32,403 nt of DNA, taken from NCBI GenBank assembly GCA_022616725.1, contig JAKEEH010000353.1, positions 1-32,403 of the forward strand. The letters run 5' to 3'. This document shows, in pieces, positions 8,908 to 16,478 of this stretch (position 1 is its first letter; every line of letters begins with the position of its first letter). The notes beneath the pieces are model-generated. The model was not told the DNA's origin, searched no databases, and saw only the letters and a list, made by a program, of their open reading frames with translations. This DNA comes from Limisphaerales bacterium (GTDB lineage Bacteria > Verrucomicrobiota > Verrucomicrobiia > Limisphaerales > JAKEEH01). A program made the translations under genes and the position numbers.

Positions 8908-10022
8908 TTCTTTCCCTCCCCGCTGAAAGCATAGACATTGCCGTCGTCCGCGCCCACAACGATCGTGCCATCGACCACGGCAGGCGAACTGCCAATGGGC
9001 GGACCGATCTCGTAGGACCAGATCTCTTTTCCAGTCTTCAGACTGATCATGTACAGCCGCCCGTCATCCGACCCGACTACTACTTTGTCCTCGCAAACGG
9101 CGGGCGAACTGTCCACCTTGCCGCGCGTGGGAAATTTCCACACGGCCTTGCCATCGGCGCGATTGAGGCAATGCACCGTTTTGTCGCGGCCGCCGAACAC
9201 AATCCGATCCTCTGTCACGGCCGGCGACGAGAAGTAAGGGAAATTCTTGTCCCGATAGGTCCACAGATTCGTGCCGCGTTCAAGGTCAATGCAAAGAAAC
9301 TCATTTTCATAATGGCCCACATAGGCGCGGTTTCCGGAGATCGCCACCGAGGCCGCAATGTAGGCGCCGGCTTCGACCTCCTTCACCTTTGCGCCACTGG
9401 TCAGCGCAATCACGTGCAGCAACGCGTCGCACCCCCCGAAAACGGTCTTTCCATCGAACACCGCTGGCGAGCCGTTGATGTAACTCCCGGTTTCATACAC
9501 CCAATTGCTCTTGCCGGTCCCGGCATCGAGGCAGTGCAATTTGTAATCATACCCTCCAATGATGATTCGTGTACCCGCAGAGTCCTTGAAGTAGTTCGGC
9601 GAACCCAGAATCTTATCGCCCGTCTCATATTTCCAAAGCGGCTTTCCGTCCAGCCCCAGGGCATGGAGCGACCCGTCAGAAGAACCCACAAAAACCCGAT
9701 TCTCCAGCACCAAAGGTGAGGACTCGACAGCGCCGCCGGTTTTGAAGGCCCAAATCCTTTGTCCCGACTTCAAGTCGAGCGCATACACATGCTCATCGTT
9801 CGAGCCGACGAACACCTTGCCATCGACAATCGCCGCTGACGATTTGACCGGTCCGCCGGTCTTGAAACTCCAGGCTGCTTTTAGCCTGGCCGGGAGTTCG
9901 ACCTGGGAGACGCCCGTGAGGCTTTGGTTGCCGCGGAACATGGGCCACGCGCTGGCCGCGCCGAGAGGCGGCAGCACGAGGCAGAATATAGCGGCAGCAA
10001 TGATCGATTTACGCGTAACCAT
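8904..10022 (-). CDS. Exported PQQ-binding-like beta-propeller protein (BamB-like repeats)
   Basis: Signal-peptide-like N-terminus MVTRKSIIAAAIFCLVLPPLGAASAWPMFRGNQSLTG; repeated 'SSPAVxxxxVxxGSxDxxxxxLdxxTGKxxW' blades. Confidence 0.9.
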   Translation of the reverse strand: MVTRKSIIAAAIFCLVLPPLGAASAWPMFRGNQSLTGVSQVELPARLKAAWSFKTGGPVKSSAAIVDGKVFVGSNDEHVYALDLKSGQRIWAFKTGGAVESSPLVLENRVFVGSSDGSLHALGLDGKPLWKYETGDKILGSPNYFKDSAGTRIIIGGYDYKLHCLDAGTGKSNWVYETGSYINGSPAVFDGKTVFGGCDALLHVIALTSGAKVKEVEAGAYIAASVAISGNRAYVGHYENEFLCIDLERGTNLWTYRDKNFPYFSSPAVTEDRIVFGGRDKTVHCLNRADGKAVWKFPTRGKVDSSPAVCEDKVVVGSDDGRLYMISLKTGKEIWSYEIGPPIGSSPAVVDGTIVVGADDGNVYAFSGEGKK

Positions 10023-10142
10023 GCAGTAACTCGCAGCCCTACGCTACGGTCTGAAGGCGGAGTCGGCAATCAAAATAATACCTACACGTATCATTTTCGT
10101 CCCCGGCGCAGGTTCAGAAATGACCTCCTGAATCATTACCAT

Positions 10143-11078
10143 TCAAGCGCCGCCACTGCGTCCTTTGCGACGTCGCCCGCAATGTTGCAGGAACTGCTTC
10201 GGCGTCATCCCGGACACTCGCTTAAAGTGCACCGCGAAATGGCTTTGGTCATAAAAACCAACTTCCAGCGCCACATCGGTGAGAGAATGCTCGCCTCGCA
10301 CCAGCATCTGCCGCGCGCGTTCGATTCGCCTCTTTAACAGATATTGGTAGGGCGAAAGGCCGGTGTGCTCTTTAAACACGCGGGAGAAGTGAAACGGGCT
10401 GAGCTTCACCGATGAGGCGATCTCATTCAAACTCAAGTCCTGCGCGGAATTCTCGTCGATGAACTCTTTCGCCCTTCGGATCACGCGTGGCGCCGGTCGC
10501 CCGCCTCGCAATGCTGACAGCTTGCGATTGGAATGCTTGCTCGCTAAATGGACAGCCAGGCTCGTCACCAGGGAGTCACTATACAAACGCCCGGATTTTC
10601 CCGAGTGTTCCACTTCCTTCTTCAGCGCCAGACATACGCCTTCGATAAACCGGTCCTCAATGCCGTGGAGCACCATCAACTCGAATCGATCGTCAAGCAG
10701 TTCCCCGCACGCGCTGGCCATGAAGGTCGGGTCTATCGAAAGTACTAATACGTCGAGCGGATCGTCGGAGCGGCTGTGCGTCGAGCCTTGCGCCGGCAGG
10801 ATGGTGACATGTCCGGGCCTTAGCCGCTGCGGAACAAACCGGCCCTCGGATTTGCGTTCCACCGTGGCCCGATTCAACTGCACAAAAACCATGTTGTTGA
10901 GCCAGATCACGTCACAAGCGTCGAGCGAAGGCAATTGCTGGACCTCCAATAAATAACCACGCCACTCCAGGGGAGCGCTCGTCAAGACAGGCGCACGCCC
11001 GATGGGCCGCAATCGCCCGAGCCCGCGGTCAAACACCATTTCTCGTTTGAAGGATTTCATGCCAGCCGCTCGATACAC
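10143..11078 (-). CDS. AraC family transcriptional regulator
   Basis: C-terminal double HTH 'AKEFIDENSAQDLSLNEIASSVKLSPFHFSRVFKEHTGLSPYQYLLKRRIERARQMLVRGEHSLTDVALEVGFYDQSHFAVHFKRVSGMTPKQFLQ'. Confidence 0.93.
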   Translation of the reverse strand: MYRAAGMKSFKREMVFDRGLGRLRPIGRAPVLTSAPLEWRGYLLEVQQLPSLDACDVIWLNNMVFVQLNRATVERKSEGRFVPQRLRPGHVTILPAQGSTHSRSDDPLDVLVLSIDPTFMASACGELLDDRFELMVLHGIEDRFIEGVCLALKKEVEHSGKSGRLYSDSLVTSLAVHLASKHSNRKLSALRGGRPAPRVIRRAKEFIDENSAQDLSLNEIASSVKLSPFHFSRVFKEHTGLSPYQYLLKRRIERARQMLVRGEHSLTDVALEVGFYDQSHFAVHFKRVSGMTPKQFLQHCGRRRKGRSGGA

Positions 11079-11292
11079 CCGTCTCCACCGACAATGGAAA
11101 AACCATCCCTCCTGCGCTGGAGACGACTTTAGTGACCGGGCACCGTCTCAGTGGTTACGATAAACCGAAACTCGCGAAAGCTAAAGTTATGGCGTCAGAA
11201 GCGCTCCACTGGCCGGCACAGCGTCAAGCGGCGGCAGAGCGCCAATTGTCAACCTGCGGTCTGGCCGATCCCTGAACGGCGCTCCTCGCTAT

Positions 11293-13563
11293 TCACTCGC
11301 CTGCTGCTTCTTCTGCTCTCCTGGCAAACGTGAATCGCTCAACCTGCAGTCGTACCGCATTGGTTGAGTCTTCAACGATGTGATACCACTGGCCGGCGGC
11401 CAGATTCGTAAATGTTTGGGTTCGACCGGAGACGGGCCAAACCACATTCACATCCGCGGTGGCGGCACTCCCCAGGCCAATGTGCTGGCGCAGCGGGTTG
11501 GCGCCAAAGCTGCCGCCGGAGTTGACGATTTTGTGGATCTTCCGCTTGCCCTCCGGCGTCTTAACCGTGCATTCGATTCGGGCGCCGATGGCGGAGCGAT
11601 TTGATTTCACGCCCTGGAGCCGCAATCCGATCCAGCGATTACCCATGCCCGGGTTCTCAAACAGAGCGTTGCGAAAGGCATCGCCCGTATAGGCCCCTCC
11701 GAGAGATTCGTAAATATCCTGGTCACCATCGTTATCAAAATCCGCGAACGAGATGGCATGACCCTTCTGCAGGTGCCCGAACCCTCCGGCCGTCGTCACA
11801 TCCTGAAATCTGCGCCCGGCGTCATTGCGGAACATTCGATTCGGAATTATTGTCGCGAGGTCCGGATCTCCCGTCCCGGCATAGAAATCAAGGTAACCGT
11901 CGTTATCGAGATCCCCAAAGTTGCATCCCATTGTGTGAATGATCTTGAAGAGACCGGCTTGTTTGGTGACGTCCGAAAAAGTACCGTTGCGATTATTGTG
12001 GAAGAGCCGGGAGCGCTCGCCCGGGTGCGGCAGACCCAGGTAATCCGCGGCAACGTCACTGACATTCCGAATCCAATAGCCGCTGACGAACAGATCCTGC
12101 CAGCCGTCATTGTCATAATCAAAGAACCACGTAGAGAAACTACCGATCGGCTCGCCAACTCCCGCTCGCGCTGTCACGTCCCGGAACCGCCAGGTACTGG
12201 CTTTCTCGCCTGGCACGGGCCCTTCATTGCGCAAAAGAATGTTCGTGCTTCCGCGCACCGATAAGTAGAGGTCCATTCGACCGTCATTGTCATAATCCGC
12301 GCTCGCGACGGCTTTCACGAACGCGTTTACCGCCACGCCGGCTTCCGCCGCGCAATCCGTGAACGTGCCGTCTTTGTTGTTCCGATACAGTTCGCTCGGA
12401 TGCACCTCTTCACCGAGCGATTCGTTGCCGACGAATAGGTCGATCCATCCGTCGTTGTTATAATCCAGCCACGCGGCGGCCTGCGTCGGATGAAAACTGA
12501 GCATGCCCGCCTCTTCGGTCACGTCCTCGAATGTGCCGTCGCCGTTGTTGCGAATGAGCGAGTTTGGGATTCGTCCAGTGGCCCCAAGCCACGCGCCCCT
12601 CAAAACAAACACATCCACGAAGCCGTCGTTGTTGTAATCCGCGGGGACCATGTTCAATCCGCCAACCAGACCTGTCAGGCCGGCCTCCTTTGTTCGCTCC
12701 GTGAAAGTTCCATTGCCGTTGTTGATAAAGAAGCGCAGTTGCTCGCGGCTGCCCCAGCGCGAAACCATCAGGTCGATGTCGTTATCATTGTCGAAATCAT
12801 CGGCGACGGTCCCGCCGGCCAGGCCCTCCATATCCAGCCCGAGGTCGCCGGCGATATTGACGAAGCGCGGCAAAGGAAACTCAGAATCAAACACGCGCGG
12901 GGGAATTAGCCATTGCGGCGGAACCTTCGCCGGATATTCCCCCGCCGCCATATAAGCGATATTGATCAGCCAGCGCGCAGCGAGATCCTGGGGTTCACGC
13001 GTCAGAAGCTCGGTGAATTTCCCGATCGCCGCTCGCGCCCCTTTTGGGTCCCGGTGAACGGCGGCGGGACTCAATGGCAACAGGCATGACTCCGGGCCGT
13101 GGAACACGACGCAATTATCCAGTTCCCCCTGCCGCAGATGGCACATGCCCATGAACCGATCCATTTCGGCATAAAATTTTGCCGTCTGTCCGCCCGGAGT
13201 GCGGTTGGCAAGCTCAACACATTTTTTGAATTCCGCCAGCCCTTCCTCGGGTTCGCCGGCATTGAGCAACTCGAGACCCAGCGTCGCCCGCAGATAAATG
13301 GTGTCAATAATATTTGTCACAAACCTCAACTGTGCGCGCAACAGCGGCACGCGCCGGTCGCTCAAATAGAAGCACTTCGTCGGATCGGTTCGTCGATCGA
13401 TCTCGTCCAGTCGCGCCGCCATTTTCGCGGTCCCGATCCCGACTTTATCTGTCGATTTCTCCGCTCCGAAACAAATCGTGCTCGTCAGAGCACAAAGCAT
13501 CATGGAGGCGCTACTGGCCAAGGCGCGCCAAAGCTGCCGTCGTCCAAACTGTGATTGCACCAT
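11293..13563 (-). CDS. CRTAC1-family protein with VCBS/FG-GAP repeats and C-terminal ASPIC/UnbV-like domain
   Basis: Many 'DFDNDNDIDLMVSRWG', 'DYNNDGFVDVFVLRG', 'DLDNDGYLDFYAGTG' repeats; C-terminal 'NRWIGLRLQGVKSNRSAIGARIECTVKTPEGKRKIHKIVNSGGSFGANPLRQHIGLGSA'. Confidence 0.9.
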   Translation of the reverse strand: MVQSQFGRRQLWRALASSASMMLCALTSTICFGAEKSTDKVGIGTAKMAARLDEIDRRTDPTKCFYLSDRRVPLLRAQLRFVTNIIDTIYLRATLGLELLNAGEPEEGLAEFKKCVELANRTPGGQTAKFYAEMDRFMGMCHLRQGELDNCVVFHGPESCLLPLSPAAVHRDPKGARAAIGKFTELLTREPQDLAARWLINIAYMAAGEYPAKVPPQWLIPPRVFDSEFPLPRFVNIAGDLGLDMEGLAGGTVADDFDNDNDIDLMVSRWGSREQLRFFINNGNGTFTERTKEAGLTGLVGGLNMVPADYNNDGFVDVFVLRGAWLGATGRIPNSLIRNNGDGTFEDVTEEAGMLSFHPTQAAAWLDYNNDGWIDLFVGNESLGEEVHPSELYRNNKDGTFTDCAAEAGVAVNAFVKAVASADYDNDGRMDLYLSVRGSTNILLRNEGPVPGEKASTWRFRDVTARAGVGEPIGSFSTWFFDYDNDGWQDLFVSGYWIRNVSDVAADYLGLPHPGERSRLFHNNRNGTFSDVTKQAGLFKIIHTMGCNFGDLDNDGYLDFYAGTGDPDLATIIPNRMFRNDAGRRFQDVTTAGGFGHLQKGHAISFADFDNDGDQDIYESLGGAYTGDAFRNALFENPGMGNRWIGLRLQGVKSNRSAIGARIECTVKTPEGKRKIHKIVNSGGSFGANPLRQHIGLGSAATADVNVVWPVSGRTQTFTNLAAGQWYHIVEDSTNAVRLQVERFTFARRAEEAAGE

Positions 13564-13783
13564 TTAGCAACTTCGGTGATCTGCCCAAAGACTTCTTGTA
13601 AGCTCTTGCTGAACGCCTTGGAAAATTGCGGTAAAAGGGCCGGGATACGTTACAATGCTGTTACAATATCCCGACGGAGGTAGGGTGCGCTCCCTCGACG
13701 CGCCGCGGCATCGGAAAGAACGTCGACGGCGTCGACGGCGCGCAGGCATTGCAAACCACCGACCCTCGAAGTAATTTCACTCT

Positions 13784-13999
13784 ATGAGTTTCGCGCAAGT
13801 TCTCGAAGAACTTCCGGGTTTGACGTTTGAACAACGTCAAGCTGTCATTCGACGGGCGTTGGAATTAGACGATCCTCCGTTATCGCGAGCCGACGAAGCA
13901 CTCGTCGAAGCCCGCGTGGCGGCTCACCACGCTGATCCTCAATCGTCCCTCTCGCTAAACGATATGAAGGCGCGGTTGCGGGCGCGCAAGTCGCCATGA
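13784..13999 (+). CDS. Addiction-module antitoxin-like protein (71 aa)
   Basis: MSFAQVLEELPGLTFEQRQAVIRRALELDDPPLSRADEALVEARVAAHHADPQSSLSLNDMKARLRARKSP; overlaps by 4 nt the start of a RelE/ParE-like gene. Confidence 0.75.
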   Translation: MSFAQVLEELPGLTFEQRQAVIRRALELDDPPLSRADEALVEARVAAHHADPQSSLSLNDMKARLRARKSP

Positions 14000-14293
14000 G
14001 CTGGACCGTCGTCGTACGCTCGGAAGCGGGCGACGACGTGGCCGAAGCCGCCAACTGGTACGACTCTCGCCAGGAAGGTCTGGGTGATGAGTTCGTCGAA
14101 GAGGTTGTTCGCGCTTTCGATTCCTTGGCCGTCAACCCTTATCTCAATTCCCGGCGCCTTCAACGAAAGGACATCCGTTGGCGTCTTCCCGACCGCTTTC
14201 CGTACCGCGTCATTTACGAGCGAAAACATCGTCATTGTCGCCGCTGTGATTCACGCCGCGCGTGACGATCACCACTGGAAGAAGCGCGTATGA
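13996..14293 (+). pseudogene. RelE/ParE-family toxin, apparent frameshift near C-terminus
   Basis: Frame 1 (13996-14265) gives MSWTVVVRSEAGDDVAEAANWYDSRQEGLGDEFVEEVVRAFDSLAVNPYLNS...PDRFPYRVIYE, then off-family ...RKHRHCRRCDSRRA*. The expected C-terminus ENIVIVAAVIHAARDDHHWKKRV* lies in another frame and ends at 14293. Skipping one C near 14221 joins them. Confidence 0.7.
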
Positions 14294-14371
14294 ACGACCG
14301 CCGCTCCTTTTTTCCTTGAGTCAGCCCGCAAACCGGTAGCCAATTGATCTTGAATCGAATAACAATTAACC

Positions 14372-15811
14372 ATGGTTAAAATTCCCGTTCTCCGCTGCGG
14401 CCAGCCTTACGAAAGCCTCGAATCCGATAAGGTCGTCCATTTTGTCACCGGCGAAACCCTCGCCCAGGTCAGCCAGGCCAACCCAGGCTTGCTCGCCAAA
14501 GACATGAAACGAGCGCAACGCGCGCGCGACGTCTTGCGCGAGATCCCCTGCCACGACCTTGTGCAGATCATGAAGAAGGCCGCCGACCTCTACCGCGACG
14601 CGACCCTACCGATGGGTGACGGCGAGCAATCGCCGGATGACTTCGCCCGCCAGCAATCCGCCTCCACCGGCCTCCCGGAGCACATGTGCAAAGCCAACAT
14701 GGGCAAAAACCATTTCGTGCTCTTGAACATGGACCGCATTCTCGATTGCCTCACGCGCGGCCTCGACCTGGACATCCTCACGCGCGGCTACGGCATGGAA
14801 TCCCGCGGCGTCATTGTCAGCTACCAGGCGCAGTCGCCTGTGCTCGGCCTTGTGCTCCCATCCAATTCGCCGGGCGTGCACACCCTCTGGATGCCGGTCA
14901 TTCCCATGCAGGTTGGCCTTGTCCTCAAACCAGGGCCGCAAGAGCCATGGACGCCCTATCGCATGGCCGCCGCGTTTTTCCAGGCCGGCGTTCCGCGCGA
15001 GTCCATCAGCATTTATCCCGGCGGCGGCGAGATGGGCGCCGAAGTCGTGAACCGTTGCCGCCGCGTCAAGATTTTCGGCAGCACCGAAACCGTCCAACGC
15101 TATCACGGCAATCCCTGCGTCCAGGTCCATGGTCCGGGCTTCAGCAAAATCCTCCTCGGCGACGACGTCGTGGACCAATGGGAAAAATACATCAACCTGA
15201 TGGTGGACAGCGTGTACCTGAACAGCGGGCGCGGCTGCATCAATTGCTCCGGCGTTTGGGCCTCACGCCACACCAAAGAAATTGCCCAGGCACTGGCCGA
15301 ACGCCTCGGACCCATCGACGCCAAACCGCCCCAGGATCCCACGGCGGGCCTGGCCGCCTTCACCGTACCCGGCCAGGCGCAGGCCATCCACGCCTCAATC
15401 CAGGACAAAATCAAAGAAGACGGCGTTACCGATATGACCGCCAAATTCGGCTCGCGCCTCGTCGAAAAGGAACGCGCCGCCTACCTGCGCCCCTGGGTGA
15501 TCCACGCCGACGCCCCGGAACGCAAGATTGCTCAAACCGAATACATGTTCCCCTACGTCACCGTCATCGAATGCCCGCAGGCTGAAATGATTGACAAGAT
15601 CGGCTCCACCCTCGTCTGCAGCGCCATCACCAGTGACAAAACCTGGGAACAACAACTCATGGAAGCGACGAACATCGACCGCCTCAACATCGGCCCGATC
15701 CCCACCATTCAACTCAACTGGCTGCAGCCCCACGAAGGCAACATCGTGGACTTCCTCTTCCGCGCCCGCGCCTTCCAGGTCCCACCAGACCGCATCCCCG
15801 CCCCTCGATAA
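14372..15811 (+). CDS. Aldehyde dehydrogenase superfamily protein
   Basis: 479 aa; 'VLGLVLPSNSPGVHTLWMPVIPMQVGLVLKPGPQEPWTPYRMAAAFFQAGVPRESISIYPGG', 'KIFGSTETVQRYHG', Cys region 'NSGRGCINCSGVW'. Confidence 0.85.
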   Translation: MVKIPVLRCGQPYESLESDKVVHFVTGETLAQVSQANPGLLAKDMKRAQRARDVLREIPCHDLVQIMKKAADLYRDATLPMGDGEQSPDDFARQQSASTGLPEHMCKANMGKNHFVLLNMDRILDCLTRGLDLDILTRGYGMESRGVIVSYQAQSPVLGLVLPSNSPGVHTLWMPVIPMQVGLVLKPGPQEPWTPYRMAAAFFQAGVPRESISIYPGGGEMGAEVVNRCRRVKIFGSTETVQRYHGNPCVQVHGPGFSKILLGDDVVDQWEKYINLMVDSVYLNSGRGCINCSGVWASRHTKEIAQALAERLGPIDAKPPQDPTAGLAAFTVPGQAQAIHASIQDKIKEDGVTDMTAKFGSRLVEKERAAYLRPWVIHADAPERKIAQTEYMFPYVTVIECPQAEMIDKIGSTLVCSAITSDKTWEQQLMEATNIDRLNIGPIPTIQLNWLQPHEGNIVDFLFRARAFQVPPDRIPAPR

Positions 15812-15812
15812 C

Positions 15813-15873
15813 AACCATTTTTTTGACTCAGCTATGGGACGGCTGTGAAAAAAGTTAAAGGAGTCAAATGGTT
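15813..15873. repeat. Imperfect inverted repeat immediately after the ALDH gene
   Basis: Left arm aaccattt(tttt)gactc 15813-15829; right arm gagtcaaatggtt 15861-15873; 4-nt bulge on the left arm. Confidence 0.6.
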
Positions 15874-16046
15874 ACAATCATTGAATTGAATCGTTAGTCG
15901 TGGTGCGCTCGGTGGTTGGTGGCGTCAGCAGGCGGAGCTGTCGCCGGGGCGGGAGACTTGTTTGGGCTCCCGCCTGGTCGGGAATTGTCCCGACATCAAG
16001 CGCAGTATAAGGCAGGATTTTTTTGGGGGAAATGACACTGTCGGCT

Positions 16047-16090
16047 TTTGTCGGTTCTTGTCGGGACAAGAGCCGACAAGAACCGACAAA
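16047..16090. repeat. Perfect 18-bp inverted repeat with 8-nt loop
   Basis: tttgtcggttcttgtcgg - gacaagag - ccgacaagaaccgacaaa. Confidence 0.85.
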
Positions 16091-16389
16091 GTAGTTCTTG
16101 CGTGTTTTCGGGGAACGGAGGCTGGAGAGTTGAAGAGTGATGGGGTTGAAGAGTTGAAGCGTTACATCGTTAAACCGCAAACACGGATTAACCTTGTTTC
16201 TCGTGGCGTTTTCAAATAGGGTTAACGTGCCTAAAAGTAAGCGTACATCCCTGGATTACGGAAGACCTGTGTCCTGGGCTGCTGCGCACGAGAATGGGCC
16301 TAAATGGGTAGCGCGAGCATTGGTTTTGCCGAAACCCCGGCAAACGACCAGGTGCGGTAGCTTGTACCGAAGCACCGATTCACCATTCA

Positions 16390-16476
16390 ATGTCTTTAAC
16401 GATTTAACGAATCACGCTTTAACGAGTTCCACCGGTTCAACGATTCAATTCAACGCTTTTAACGATTTAACGAACC
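16390..16476. repeat. Degenerate AACGATT-type short repeat array
   Basis: tttaacgatttaacgaa occurs twice, plus gctttaacgag, ttcaacgattcaattcaacg; sits just before the first carbamoyltransferase ATG. Confidence 0.7.
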
Positions 16477-16478
16477 AC

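Noticed and set aside
10085-10140. Short ttcag/ctgaa inverted words upstream of the PQQ gene as an AraC operator
   Set aside because: Only 5-bp arms; not distinguishable from chance by eye.
13684-13742. cgtcgacggcgtcgacggcg repeats upstream of the toxin-antitoxin pair as an operator or mobile element end
   Set aside because: Short GC-rich words, no clear symmetric structure; could be simple sequence bias.
14686-15585. 299-aa ORF in another frame of the ALDH gene
   Set aside because: Arg/Pro/His-rich low-complexity translation typical of an out-of-frame reading of GC-rich coding DNA.
16194-16478. N-terminal extension of carbamoyltransferase 1 in the ORF track
   Set aside because: Translates intergenic repeats (FNDLTNH repeated); the family N-terminus MFILGLNAYHGDSS begins at 16479.
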